This document shows positions 50,881-60,270 of a DNA stretch of 64,000 nucleotides, piece by piece. A program made the position numbers and the translations under genes. The stretch comes from a bacterium (GTDB taxonomy: Bacteria; Vulcanimicrobiota; Xenobia; Xenobiales; JADMJV01), in contig JADMJV010000049.1 in assembly GCA_018780265.1 (NCBI GenBank), positions 48,179 to 112,178 of the forward strand, written 5' to 3'. Under the pieces are notes generated by a model that did not search any database, was not told where the DNA came from, and saw only the letters and a program-made list of their open reading frames with translations. Each line of letters begins with the position of its first letter. Position 1 is the first letter of the stretch.

Positions 50881-51675
50881 CTAGGAGGCCTCCTCCACTC
50901 GCTGTTGGGCCGGGCTGCGGCCTCGGATTTTGTCCAGCAATTTGCGCAGGCTCTTGGTAGGGGAAGAGGACGAGGTGGACAGTTCTTCGGCCAGAGGGGC
51001 CATCGCCTGAATGGTGGGTCGGGGCTCTGGCATGGGAACTGCGGCCGGGGCAGCCACCGGCGCTTCCACTCCGTCGTCCCAATTGGACTCGCCGCGGGCG
51101 CTGGCGTTCCAAAGCGCCTGCGAGGCGCTGATGCCTTCGACCGGTTGGCGCTTGAGTTCGCCCATGTCGGGCAAGTGGTCCAGCTTTTCAAGCCCAAAGT
51201 AGCGCAAAAACTCGATGGTGGTGGCGTAAATATAGGGGCGTCCCGGCAATTCGGCCCGACCGGCTTCACGAACCAGGCGCATATCGCTGAGTTGACTGAG
51301 CAGTCGCTCGCAGTTGACTCCGCGATAGGCCTCGATCTGGGCTCGAGTGACGGGCTGGCGATAGGCCACCACGGCCAACGTTTCCAGTTGGGAGCGAGTC
51401 AGTCGGCGGCGCGTTTGGACGCCGATCAGGCGTTCTACGTGCTCGGAGAGTTCGGCCTTGGTGACCAGTCGGTAGGCGCCGGCCACGCGTTGGAGTTCGA
51501 GTCCATGGTCGAGATAGCGTCCCTTGACCTGCTGCAGGTCCCGTTCGATCATGCCCTCTGACCAACCGGTGGCTTCGGCCAGTTCGCTGAGGCGCACCGG
51601 GGTGGGACTGACAAAGATCATCGACTCCAAAATACGGAATCGTTCATCGGGGACGGGGTAGTCGTTGCGGCTCAT
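50881..51675 (-). CDS. scpB: Segregation and condensation protein B
   Basis: The 264-residue protein has the paired winged helices of ScpB: FRILESMIFVSPTPVRLSEL, VAGAYRLVTKAELSEHVERL, LTRSQLETLAVVAYRQPVTR, QIEAYRGVNCERLLSQLSD and GRPYIYATTIEFLRYFGL. The 75-residue tail is Pro/Ala-rich and looks disordered. It pairs with ScpA and SMC in chromosome compaction. ATGA overlap with scpA. Confidence 0.95.
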   Translation of the reverse strand: MSRNDYPVPDERFRILESMIFVSPTPVRLSELAEATGWSEGMIERDLQQVKGRYLDHGLELQRVAGAYRLVTKAELSEHVERLIGVQTRRRLTRSQLETLAVVAYRQPVTRAQIEAYRGVNCERLLSQLSDMRLVREAGRAELPGRPYIYATTIEFLRYFGLEKLDHLPDMGELKRQPVEGISASQALWNASARGESNWDDGVEAPVAAPAAVPMPEPRPTIQAMAPLAEELSTSSSSPTKSLRKLLDKIRGRSPAQQRVEEAS

Positions 51676-52502
51676 TTGTACTCCTCTGCGATTTCGGGTG
51701 CTGCCAAACTTTGGGCCCCCTGGAAGGGGGTAATTTCAATATCTGCGTCCACACCGGTCTGCTCGGCGCGCACGCGGCTGCGCCGCACCAGTTCGAGAAC
51801 GGCCAGGAAGGTGACGATGATAAAGGCCCGGTTAAAGTCTCCGCCCAGCATCTGATGGAAGAACGCCTTGGGCTGACGGCGCAGCATGTCCCACAACTGC
51901 TTGACTCGGTCTGGCACCGACAAAACCACCCGCTTCAGTTCGACGGGGCGGCGGGGCGCTTCGTATTTGCGGTCCATGCGCACCCAGGTGGCCGCCAGGG
52001 CCTCCAGGGATACGTCCAGCTCGGGCGTGTCCACTTCGAGCACGCCGGCCGGCCGGGTGTATTGGGCCATACTTTTCGTCTCGCGTTGGCACAGCCAGTC
52101 GGCTGCCTCTTTGACCATCCGGTAGGCCTGCAGTTGATCGAGCAGTTCGGTAGGAGCGTCGTCCACAAAGTCGTCCATCATAGTGGGGGCGAAATCTTCC
52201 TGGTAGAGGTCGATGGCCGAGGGCTCGGGCGGTAACAGTAGCTTGGACTTCAGTTCGAGCAGTTGGGCGAAGACGACAATGTACGAACTCTCGACTTCTA
52301 CGTTGAGCTGTTCGAGAGACTTCAGGTAGGCCTGATACTGGTGGGCTACCGAGGCCAGCGAGATCTCGTTGATAGGCAATTTTTCGTCATCTACCAGATG
52401 AAGCAACAGGTCGAGGGGGCCCTCGAATTGAGGCAGATGAACCTCGTAGTTGCTTTTGACCGCATGTTGCTGGTAGGACGACTGGGCGACCAAGTCAGGC
52501 AC
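51672..52502 (-). CDS. scpA: Segregation and condensation protein A
   Basis: The 276-residue kleisin starts YEVHLPQFEGPLDLLLHLVDDEKLPINEIS, the hallmark ScpA start, with YIVVFAQLLELKSKLLLPPE following and a C-terminal winged helix (FIIVTFLAVLELVRRSRVRAEQ) that binds the SMC head. The scpA start lies inside the end of the M50 protease gene, a common neighbour order. Confidence 0.95.
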   Translation of the reverse strand: MPDLVAQSSYQQHAVKSNYEVHLPQFEGPLDLLLHLVDDEKLPINEISLASVAHQYQAYLKSLEQLNVEVESSYIVVFAQLLELKSKLLLPPEPSAIDLYQEDFAPTMMDDFVDDAPTELLDQLQAYRMVKEAADWLCQRETKSMAQYTRPAGVLEVDTPELDVSLEALAATWVRMDRKYEAPRRPVELKRVVLSVPDRVKQLWDMLRRQPKAFFHQMLGGDFNRAFIIVTFLAVLELVRRSRVRAEQTGVDADIEITPFQGAQSLAAPEIAEEYK

Positions 52503-53115
52503 CGCCCAGTAGAAAGATTTTGCTGTAGAAATAGAGCGGACGCAGCAGGGGGCTGATGACCAGGAAAGAGGCTACCAGCAAGATGGCCGGAGCGGCTCGT
52601 CCCATGCTCTCTTCCAGGTTTTGCATGCTGCGGGCCAGCGAGCGCGAAACAAAGGCCTGCAGAATTTTCCAGCCATCCAGGGGGGGAAGCGGGAAAGAGT
52701 TGAACAGCCCGAAGCCCAGATTGGCCTTGACGATCATTTCCGCGAACAAGTTGCCGGGCAGGCCCAGTTTGTAGATCAGGGCGAAGAGTACGGCCAGAAC
52801 GAAGTTGCCGATGGGACCAGCCAGGGCTACCAGGGCGCCGTCCCCAAAAGGATTCTTGAAGTTATCGCGATTGAACATCACGGGCTTAGCCCAGCCCAGC
52901 ACCATGCCGCCCTGCGAGCCCAGCATGGTGATCAACAGGCAGATGGACCCCAGCGGGTCGAGGTGGACCAGAGGGTTGAGGGTCAGTCGGCCGTCGTACT
53001 TAGAAGTGGGGTCCCCCAAAGCGTAGGCCGCCCGAGCGTGGGCATACTCATGCACGATAAATGCCGAAAGCAGGCCGATCATTGCCGCAACGAGGGTCAT
53101 GGGATCCAGGATCAT
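52495..53115 (-). CDS. Site-2-protease-family (M50) membrane metalloprotease
   Basis: The start is the ATG with GGAGG seven bases upstream; a longer frame of 25 extra codons is less likely. The 206 residues show the zinc motif AFIVHEYAHARAAYALGD in the first TM helix and the second-ligand motif FNSFPLPPLDGWK, with four to five TM helices. This short type lacks a PDZ domain. It overlaps scpA by eight bases, an arrangement seen in several phyla. Substrate unknown. Confidence 0.92.
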   Translation of the reverse strand: MILDPMTLVAAMIGLLSAFIVHEYAHARAAYALGDPTSKYDGRLTLNPLVHLDPLGSICLLITMLGSQGGMVLGWAKPVMFNRDNFKNPFGDGALVALAGPIGNFVLAVLFALIYKLGLPGNLFAEMIVKANLGFGLFNSFPLPPLDGWKILQAFVSRSLARSMQNLEESMGRAAPAILLVASFLVISPLLRPLYFYSKIFLLGGA

Positions 53116-53296
53116 TGCACCTCCATACGCTATTGGCCAGCCTATTCCTTGAAATTTCTTCAAAAATAGCCAGCAGATTCTTTCTAACACTCATTATAAC
53201 GCTTGAAAGGTTACGATTTTTCGCGATTTTACAACCGTTCTCGGAATCTTAAGCGGAATAGAGGAGCCCCAGGTTCGCTTGCCAAATGGGGGATTC

Positions 53297-53962
53297 ATGG
53301 GGAAAACCGATGAGCCTATTCGGCTGCTAGTAGTCGAAGACCAACTGCTTTTTCGTGAGGGTCTGAAAAGTCTCCTAAAGGTCCATCCTGACCTGCTGGT
53401 CATTGGCGAGGCCACCACCGGAGCCGAGGCGGTAGAGTTGGCCGTGGCCCACGCACCGGACGTGATATTGCTAGACCTCAATCTGCCCGATTTCGACGGG
53501 ATTGAAGTTTGCAGTCGAATCAAGGCGCTGGTGCCGGTGACACGGATAGTGATTCTGACCGTCAATAAGGACCTGCCCCATTTGCTGCGGGCCATGAAGG
53601 CGGGCGCCTGTGGCTACCTCACCAAGGACAACCCGTCCGAGAAGGTGGCAGCCACGGTTCGTCAGGTTTTTCACGAGGGGAGCAGTCTGGAACCGTTGCT
53701 GGCCGACCGACTGCTGGCCGAGTTTTCCAATCCCAGCCACCGCAAGGAAGACCTTCAGGACGCTGCACTGGCCTCGTTGAGTCCCCGCGAAAAAGAGATC
53801 CTCAAGATGGTGGCCGACGGCAAGCCCAACAAAATCATCGCCGACGAGTTGGATATCAGCGAGCATACGGTGCGCAATCACATCAGCAATATCTTTCAGA
53901 AGCTGCATGTCAACAACCGCACCGAGGCCACCGTCATCGCCATCAAGAAGGGCTTAATTTAG
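53297..53962 (+). CDS. NarL/FixJ-family response regulator
   Basis: The 221-residue protein has the receiver (LLVVEDQLLFREGLKSLL, Asp in ILLDLNLPDFDG, Lys in GYLTKDNP) and a LuxR-type HTH (LSPREKEILKMVADGKPNKI, then EHTVRNHISNIFQKL). No kinase gene is adjacent, so its partner is elsewhere. The ATG is preceded by GGGGGA; a TTG six codons earlier is also in frame. It converges with the GGDEF-EAL gene with a nine-base overlap. Confidence 0.93.
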   Translation: MGKTDEPIRLLVVEDQLLFREGLKSLLKVHPDLLVIGEATTGAEAVELAVAHAPDVILLDLNLPDFDGIEVCSRIKALVPVTRIVILTVNKDLPHLLRAMKAGACGYLTKDNPSEKVAATVRQVFHEGSSLEPLLADRLLAEFSNPSHRKEDLQDAALASLSPREKEILKMVADGKPNKIIADELDISEHTVRNHISNIFQKLHVNNRTEATVIAIKKGLI

Positions 53963-56371
53963 CTTCCAGGTCCTCTTTAACATCTCTTTGATCTGAGCCG
54001 CGCCTACCGGCGGTGACAACAATCGCCCTTGAGCCAGATTGCATCCCATTTTGCGCAGGTTTTGCAGTTGTGCGTCCTTCTCAACCCCTTCGGCCAGCGA
54101 CTGCATTTGCAAGTTGGCGGCCAGATTGCAGGCGGCCAGTACGATATGAAAGCTGGTTTTGTCGTCCGGAAGTTGATTGACAAAGGTGTGGTCGATCTTG
54201 AGGAAACGGGGCTTTTCGCGCTGCAATTTCATCAGATTGGAGCTGCCTGTGCCGAAGTCGTCAATGGCCAGACCCACATTCCAGCGGGCCAGTTCGGCCA
54301 GCACCTGGCTTACCCGTTCGGGATCGGCACTGGTGGTGGCCTCGGAGATTTCGACCACGATTTTTTCCGGTTTGACCCGGGCCCGTTCGATGGCCTTCAT
54401 GAAACGCTTGGAGAAATCGCCATGCATCAACTGACGGGCGGAGAGGTTGACCGACACAAAAAGGTCGCGATGCTGGGCGGCCATCAAGCAGGCTTCCTGA
54501 ACCGACCATTCGCCGATTTGCACGATCAGTCCGGAGCTCTCGGCGGCGGCCAAGAACTCACCGGGTTCGAGCAAGCCCAGGTTGGGGTCGTTCCAGCGCA
54601 GCAAGGCCTCGAGCCCCACCATCTTTCCGGTGCGTAGATCGACCGCGGGTTGGTAGTGAAGCACAAACTCCTGGCGCTCCAGGGCTTCCACCAACCGCGG
54701 CACGACGGCGTGTCGTTTGCGCAGGCGGTCTTGCAGTTCGGGACCGAAAAACTGGAAGCGAGCTCTGCCTACCTCCCGGGCGCGGTCCAGGGCCACTTGA
54801 GCCTGCTCGAGGATCTGTTCGATAGTATCGTCGCCGAACATGGTCATGCCGATACTGCAACTGACCTGGACCGGTGAGCCTTCGAGCTGGAAGGGCTCGT
54901 GGCAGGTGGCCAGGATCTTGGAGGCCAGACTCTGAGCCATTTGGGCCACTGTGGTTCGGGCCAGCGAAAGTTCGCGGGGGTCGACGGCCTTGTGGGCCAC
55001 CACCACCAGAAATTCGTCATCGCCGCGGCGTCCCAGCACGTCGGTGTTGCGGCACAGGCCTTTGAGGCGCGAGGCAAATTGGCGCAGCAATTCGTCGCCC
55101 GCCAGGGTGCCCAGAGTGGTGTTGACGCTGCGCAAACGGTCGATGTCGACGAGCAAAAGAATAGCCGCGCCCTCGTCGCGCTGCACCAACCCCGTGGTGA
55201 AATCGAGGTATTGTTGAAGAATGTTGAGGTTGGGCAATTGGGTCAACTGGTCTTCGAAGGCCAGTCGCTTGGCTTCGCGCTCCTCGGCACTCAGGTGCTC
55301 TAGTTGCTGCTCCAGGCCCTGGCGCGTTTGGCGGGCATCCTGCTCGGTTTCGGTAAGGCGCACCGCCAGCACTTCGGAGCGCTGCTCGGACTCGCGCGCT
55401 TTTTGTTCCTGGTCAAAGAGCCGCTGCTCCAGTTGAGCCACCCGCTGTTCGGCCCGAAAGGCCTGTTCGCGGTTGGTGGCCACCTGCGATCGCATGTCGT
55501 CCCAGGCGGCTTCGTCGCGCGGGACGGCCCGTTCACGCAGCCGTTCTAATTCGGCCTCCAGAGTTTGGATGCGCTGCAATTGTTCGGCGAAGCGCTTTTT
55601 AGCCTGCTCCAGTTGCCGCTCCATCTGGGTGGGAGGGCCCACTCGGGAGGTGGCCTCGCGCAGGTCGGATTCGGCCTTATTGCAGGCTTCTTCGCTTTGG
55701 GTCAACTGCTGCACGGTTGCCTGCAGGCGCTGTTCCAGAAGGCGGCGGTTTTCTTCGGACTGGTCCCATTGTTGGATGGCGATGGATTCGGCTTCCTGGG
55801 CGCGCGTTTCGAGCTGGCGGGCGCGATGCTGATGGTAGTCCAACTGCTCCTGGACTTCGCTGAGGTTGTTGTGACGCTGCTCCAGCAGAATCTGCTGCTC
55901 GTGGCGCAGGTCGTCGCTGGCGGTCAACTGCTCCTGCAATCGGTGCAACTGTTCCTGAAGCTGTTCGTTGCGCAGTTCGGCCTGAATGGCGCGTCGCTCC
56001 CAACTGGGGTCTTCTTCTCCCGAGGCCTCATTGGATCGCCCGGTTGCAGGGGCTTCGTGGGCCGGGCGGGTGACCACCAACCAGGCTGGATTACCCTCCC
56101 AGTGGGTGCGTGCCCAGCGCAACTGAAGGTCCAATTCTTTGCCTTGAGTTTTGAGGCGAATGCGGGCGTCGTCCGGTGAGAAAGGGATGGGCGTGCCCAA
56201 AAAATTATCGGCCCTGCCTTCCAGGAGCAGGGCGGCGGCGGCGTTGGCAAAGCGGATCAAGCCGCGGACGTCGGCCACCAGCATAGGGTCGGGCATACCG
56301 TCCACTAAATGGCGGAGATCAGTAGCCGATACCCATTGCGCTCCTCGGTCTTGCCCGTGCTCCCAGCCCAT
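53954..56371 (-). CDS. PAS - coiled coil - GGDEF - EAL cyclic-di-GMP protein
   Basis: The 805-residue protein has a PAS domain (about 20-105, DGMPDPMLVADVRGLIRFAN), a very long coiled coil of about 230 residues, then GGDEF and EAL domains. The GGDEF signature reads RRGDDEF, with the second Gly replaced by Asp, so cyclase activity is doubtful. The EAL domain keeps GLEALLRW, VSVNLSARQL, VVEISEAT, AIDDFGTG, FLKID and LAEGVEKDAQ, so phosphodiesterase activity is plausible. No TM helix, so it is cytosolic. It follows the HyuB gene with an eight-base gap. Confidence 0.9.
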   Translation of the reverse strand: MGWEHGQDRGAQWVSATDLRHLVDGMPDPMLVADVRGLIRFANAAAALLLEGRADNFLGTPIPFSPDDARIRLKTQGKELDLQLRWARTHWEGNPAWLVVTRPAHEAPATGRSNEASGEEDPSWERRAIQAELRNEQLQEQLHRLQEQLTASDDLRHEQQILLEQRHNNLSEVQEQLDYHQHRARQLETRAQEAESIAIQQWDQSEENRRLLEQRLQATVQQLTQSEEACNKAESDLREATSRVGPPTQMERQLEQAKKRFAEQLQRIQTLEAELERLRERAVPRDEAAWDDMRSQVATNREQAFRAEQRVAQLEQRLFDQEQKARESEQRSEVLAVRLTETEQDARQTRQGLEQQLEHLSAEEREAKRLAFEDQLTQLPNLNILQQYLDFTTGLVQRDEGAAILLLVDIDRLRSVNTTLGTLAGDELLRQFASRLKGLCRNTDVLGRRGDDEFLVVVAHKAVDPRELSLARTTVAQMAQSLASKILATCHEPFQLEGSPVQVSCSIGMTMFGDDTIEQILEQAQVALDRAREVGRARFQFFGPELQDRLRKRHAVVPRLVEALERQEFVLHYQPAVDLRTGKMVGLEALLRWNDPNLGLLEPGEFLAAAESSGLIVQIGEWSVQEACLMAAQHRDLFVSVNLSARQLMHGDFSKRFMKAIERARVKPEKIVVEISEATTSADPERVSQVLAELARWNVGLAIDDFGTGSSNLMKLQREKPRFLKIDHTFVNQLPDDKTSFHIVLAACNLAANLQMQSLAEGVEKDAQLQNLRKMGCNLAQGRLLSPPVGAAQIKEMLKRTWKLN

Positions 56372-56379
56372 CCCGCTTG

Positions 56380-57894
56380 TTACGAGGCCGGTCCCCAGCC
56401 TCCTCCGCCCGGTGTGTGCAGGACCAGCCGGGTTCCAGCCGGCATCCAGTCACTCCAGGGAGGGTCGATTTTTTGGTCGTGGATTTGATCCAGGCCGGTC
56501 TGGCCGGAACCTCCGCCGGCCTGGCCGCGGGCGGCCAGGCTGCGCCGACTGGCCAGCAGGCTGACCTGGGCCTCGTGGAGCAGTTCGAGTTCGCGGGTGA
56601 CTCCCTTACCGCCGGGGTGCTGACCCGCGCCGCCCGAGCCCTGGCGCAGCCGGTAGGCCCAGAGGCGAATCGGGAAATAGGTTTCCAGGATTTCGGCCGG
56701 GGTATTGCGGGTGTTGGTCATGGCGATCTGTTGGCCGGAGACTCCAGGCCCCTCGGCGCTGGCACCGTGGCCACCGCCACAGGTTTCGTAATAGGTAAAA
56801 GGAGGGGTGGCCCGAGCATTACCCAGGGTAAGGTTATTCATGGTGCAGGCCGATTGAGCCGGCACTCGCTGGGGCAGGATTTGAGCCAGGGCGCGCCAGA
56901 CCAGGTCGCAGACGCGCTGCGAGGTCTCTACATTGCCGGCGCAAACGGGGTAAGGGGGCGCGGCGTGCAGCAGGGTGCCGGGTCGGGTCAATACCGTGAG
57001 GCGACGCAGGCTGCCGGCGTTGATGACCACCTTGTGTTGGCCCGACTGGGCCAGGCAGAAAAAGGGGAAGTAGGCGGCCGCGCAGGTGATGGCCCGGGTT
57101 GCGTTTACGGGGGCCGGCTGGGCCGGGCAGGCCTCGCGCAAATCGATTTGGGCCCGGCCCTCCTCTATGGTCAGGCAGAGCCGCAAGGGCAGGCGCAGTT
57201 GGCCCCAATCCAGCTCTTCTTCGGCCCACACCTGCTGGCTCCCCAGCGGCAGCAGCAGGTGCTCCATCTGTTGCTCGGCCGCCTCAAGCAGGCTGTCGCT
57301 GTGTTTCAAATCAAGAGATTGAAAGCGACGCTCGCCCAGGTTGCAGGAGGCCAGTTGGGCGCGCAGGTCGCCCTCGCGCTCCACCGGTGTGCGCACGTTG
57401 GCCAGCAGTAAATCCCACAGGTCGGTTTTGCGACCGCGCCGCAGCAGCAGGCTGGGGGGTAGAATCAGCCCCTCCTGGTAGATTTCCTGGGAGTTGGGCA
57501 TAGATCCGGCGGTCATGCCACCCACATCGGAATGGTGGGCACGCGCGGCTGCGTAGCCCAGTAGTTGGGTGCCTTTGAAGATCGGTTTGACCAGAGTGAG
57601 ATCGGGGAGATGAGTGCCGCCGCAATACGGACTGTTGGCGATCCAGCAGTCACCGCGGTGTTGGGGATAGCCGTGGATGACGGCCACCAGGTCGGGCAAC
57701 GAACCGAGGTGGACGGGAATATGGGCGGCCTGGGCCAGCAACTGGCCTTGAGCCGAGAAAAGTGCACACGAGAAATCCAACCTTTCGCGGATATTGGGGG
57801 AGAAGGCGGAGCGGGCCAGCAGGCGACCCATCTCCTCGGCAATCCCTTCGAGTTGATTGCGGAACAGGGTGATTTCGTAGGCACGGGCGGACAT
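56380..57894 (-). CDS. hyuB: Hydantoinase B/oxoprolinase-family subunit
   Basis: The 504-residue protein starts YEITLFRNQLEGIAEEMGRL, then SPNIRERLDFSCALFSAQGQ and HHSDVGGMTAGSMPN, and has a Gly-rich end (GGAGQHPGGKGVTRELELL), all standard for HyuB/acetone-carboxylase alpha-like proteins. These work with HyuA in ATP-dependent hydrolysis of hydantoins or 5-oxoproline. There is no hyuA here, so its partner must be elsewhere or it works alone. The ATG has GGAAGG upstream. Confidence 0.88.
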   Translation of the reverse strand: MSARAYEITLFRNQLEGIAEEMGRLLARSAFSPNIRERLDFSCALFSAQGQLLAQAAHIPVHLGSLPDLVAVIHGYPQHRGDCWIANSPYCGGTHLPDLTLVKPIFKGTQLLGYAAARAHHSDVGGMTAGSMPNSQEIYQEGLILPPSLLLRRGRKTDLWDLLLANVRTPVEREGDLRAQLASCNLGERRFQSLDLKHSDSLLEAAEQQMEHLLLPLGSQQVWAEEELDWGQLRLPLRLCLTIEEGRAQIDLREACPAQPAPVNATRAITCAAAYFPFFCLAQSGQHKVVINAGSLRRLTVLTRPGTLLHAAPPYPVCAGNVETSQRVCDLVWRALAQILPQRVPAQSACTMNNLTLGNARATPPFTYYETCGGGHGASAEGPGVSGQQIAMTNTRNTPAEILETYFPIRLWAYRLRQGSGGAGQHPGGKGVTRELELLHEAQVSLLASRRSLAARGQAGGGSGQTGLDQIHDQKIDPPWSDWMPAGTRLVLHTPGGGGWGPAS

Positions 57895-57969
57895 CCGGCT
57901 GCCTTCCTTCTTCACTGCGATGGCCCTTTGGCAGAGGGAAGTTGCTGGCTTGTCCCAAACCTTTCTGTG

Positions 57970-59085
57970 ATGCCGGTTAAGCAAACAGTACATCGAGTTC
58001 TCTTCGGTGTCGTGACGTCCATCGGGGGGATACTGGGTTTTCTCCTGGGGATCTATTGCCAGCGCTACCTGGCGGGCATCAATCAGGTCACGCTTTACGC
58101 CAGCGTGGCCGCCTTTACGATTTTGGGCCTGGTGATCGGCATTTTGATGGCCACTCCCAGCGCCGAATTGACGGCCGCCACCCTGGAGGCCACGGCCACC
58201 TCTTTGCAGACCCTGGCCCTGTCCGAAGTCATCATGGGGGCGGTGGGTTTGATTATCGGGCTGGGGGTGGCCTTTTTCGTCAGCCTGGCCCTGCAGTCGA
58301 TCGCCTTCACCTCGGTACCGGTGGTGGGCGTGTGGCTGGGTCCGGTGCTCATTCTCTTTAGCGCGATTTTGTTTGCCTCGTTGGGGGCTTTCATGGGCTA
58401 CCGCGTGAGCGCTTTGCGGTCGGTGAAAGATTTTTTTGACCATCGAGGCGAGAAAGCGCCGATTGCTCAGGTGTTGATCGACACCAGCATCATTGTGGAC
58501 GGTCGCCTGGGGGCGGTTTTAGAAACGGGCTTTTTGCCCGGCAAGCTGGTCATTCCTCAGTTTGTGCTGGGAGAACTTCAGTTGCTGGCCGACTCGGAGG
58601 ACCCGTTAAAAAGAGTGCGGGGCCGTAGAGGCCTGGAATTTCTGGAGGAATTGCGCCCGCTTTTTCCCTTTGAGGTGGTTGACGAACCCGTCGAGGGCAA
58701 GGGGGCTGACCAGAAGCTGGTCAAGATGGCTCGGGTGTCAGGCGCGGCCCTGTTGACCAACGACTATAATTTGCAAAAAGTGGCCGCGGTTCAGGGGTTG
58801 AAAGTGCTCAACCTCAATCAACTGGCAGCTGCCCTGAAGCCGTCGGTGTTGCCCGGCCAGATGCTGCAACTGAACTTGCAGCGCGAGGGAAAAGAGTCGC
58901 ACCAGGGCGTGGCTTACTTTGAAGACGGCACCATGGTGGTGGTGGAGCGGGGCAAACCGCACATTGGTCAGGAGGTGATTGCCGAGGTCACCTCGGTCAT
59001 GCAAACAGCCACCGGCAAGATGGTCTTTGCCAAGTTTCGTCACCTGGTGGACAACGGCGGCGCGGTCTCGGAGGAGTCGGCATGA
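57970..59085 (+). CDS. YacL-type PIN/TRAM membrane protein
   Basis: 371 residues: four TM helices (about 8-30, 42-62, 90-112, 120-140), a PIN domain (APIAQVLIDTSIIVDGRLGA ... LLTNDYNLQKVAAVQGL, with four acidic residues) and a C-terminal TRAM RNA-binding domain (GVAYFEDGTMVVVERGKPHI). Membrane-anchored PIN-TRAM proteins are putative RNases next to ispD in many bacteria. The same order occurs here, with an ATGA overlap. Confidence 0.92.
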   Translation: MPVKQTVHRVLFGVVTSIGGILGFLLGIYCQRYLAGINQVTLYASVAAFTILGLVIGILMATPSAELTAATLEATATSLQTLALSEVIMGAVGLIIGLGVAFFVSLALQSIAFTSVPVVGVWLGPVLILFSAILFASLGAFMGYRVSALRSVKDFFDHRGEKAPIAQVLIDTSIIVDGRLGAVLETGFLPGKLVIPQFVLGELQLLADSEDPLKRVRGRRGLEFLEELRPLFPFEVVDEPVEGKGADQKLVKMARVSGAALLTNDYNLQKVAAVQGLKVLNLNQLAAALKPSVLPGQMLQLNLQREGKESHQGVAYFEDGTMVVVERGKPHIGQEVIAEVTSVMQTATGKMVFAKFRHLVDNGGAVSEESA

Positions 59086-59777
59086 ACAAGCTTTGGGTGG
59101 TGGTTACGGCGGCCGGATCGAGCCGCCGCATGGGGGGCAGCAACAAGTTGTTGTTGCCCATTCAAGGACGGCCGCTACTGGTGCACACCCTGGACTATTT
59201 TCAGCGCGAGACCAGCGTGGACGGGATGGTGGTCAGCGCTCCCGCCGAACAGGTGGAGGACTACCAGGCGCTGGTCGCCCGCTACGCCCTGACCAAAGTG
59301 CTTCAGGTGGTGGCCGGGGGAGCCGAGCGCCAGGACAGCATTCGGCTGGCCCTGCAGGCGTTGCCAGCGCGGCCGGAGGATGCGGTGGCCATCCATGACG
59401 GAGCCCGTCCTTGCCTGGCTCCAGATCTATTGAGCCGGTTGTTGAGAGCGTTGCAAGGGGCGCAGGGCAGTTTGCCGATGGTGGCGGTCAAGGATACCAT
59501 CAAGCGCGTCGACGCTCAGGGGATGGTGCAGCAGACGCTGCTGCGCAGCGAATTGTATGCCGCCCAAACGCCTCAGTTGTTTCGCTACCAGGCCATTGTG
59601 CAGGCGCACCAGAAGGCTCACCATCAGGGTTTTTTGGGAACCGACGATTGCTCGTTAATCGAGTATTTCGGCGGCTCGATTCAAAGTGTGGACGGGGATT
59701 ATCGCAACCTCAAAGTGACCACTCCTGAGGACCTGGAAATAGTGGAGAAGTATTTTCAGGCGGCCGCCCGTGTCTGA
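59082..59777 (+). CDS. ispD: 2-C-methyl-D-erythritol 4-phosphate cytidylyltransferase
   Basis: The 231-residue protein has the nucleotidyl-transfer loop VTAAGSSRRMGGSNKLLLP, GGAERQDSIRLAL, AIHDGARPCL, VKDTIKRVD and FLGTDDCSLIEYFGG. It is the third step of the non-mevalonate isoprenoid pathway (CDP-ME formation). ispF is not adjacent; the next gene overlaps by eight bases. Confidence 0.95.
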   Translation: MNKLWVVVTAAGSSRRMGGSNKLLLPIQGRPLLVHTLDYFQRETSVDGMVVSAPAEQVEDYQALVARYALTKVLQVVAGGAERQDSIRLALQALPARPEDAVAIHDGARPCLAPDLLSRLLRALQGAQGSLPMVAVKDTIKRVDAQGMVQQTLLRSELYAAQTPQLFRYQAIVQAHQKAHHQGFLGTDDCSLIEYFGGSIQSVDGDYRNLKVTTPEDLEIVEKYFQAAARV

Positions 59778-60270
59778 AGAGCCCAAACTGCCGCCCCTGA
59801 GTGAAGACGAGAAACAGGCCTGGGGCTATTTGCAAGACGTGGTCAAAGATTACTCGCGCTACCTTTCAGACATCGAGAACCTGGGCTTGACGGCTCCCAA
59901 CGTGCTCTATTATCGAGATGAAATTCAGGACATGCTGGAAGAGTTCAAGGGCGATCCGCGAGTGGACTTTCGCGGCGTGTGGCTGCAGGTGAAAGAACTG
60001 GACGAGATTTTGCGGGTCAACCAGGACCTGCTGGTCAAGACCATCGGACACGCCAACTTTAAGCAATACCACATCATGAATGACCCGCCGCGGACGCACT
60101 GGTGGTGGTTTCTGAATCGGGTAGTGGCACCGCCGCCTCCGCAGCCGTCCTGGTGGCAGTTTTGGAAGAAACCGGAGACGCCACCCCTACAAGCCGAGGA
60201 AGCGAGCCCAGGCCAGGATGGCGGCGACGGACTTGGCGTCGGCGAGCCGCCCGTCGAGAGCCATGGCTAG
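59770..60270 (+). CDS. Hypothetical protein, acidic with a Trp/Pro-rich segment
   Basis: 166 residues from a GTG overlapping ispD by eight bases. Helices such as EDEKQAWGYLQDVVKDYSRY and IQDMLEEFKGDP are followed by HWWWFLNRVVAPPPPQPSWW and a low-complexity tail. The last 28 codons lie opposite the NUDIX gene, so the tail may be an extension past an older stop. No family recognised. Confidence 0.55.
   Translation: MSEEPKLPPLSEDEKQAWGYLQDVVKDYSRYLSDIENLGLTAPNVLYYRDEIQDMLEEFKGDPRVDFRGVWLQVKELDEILRVNQDLLVKTIGHANFKQYHIMNDPPRTHWWWFLNRVVAPPPPQPSWWQFWKKPETPPLQAEEASPGQDGGDGLGVGEPPVESHG

Noticed and set aside
50835..51269. Extended N-terminus for the LLM oxidoreductase
   Set aside because: The extra residues are Pro/Trp/Arg-rich and antisense or frame-shadow of scpB; the luciferase-like fold starts at the TTG.
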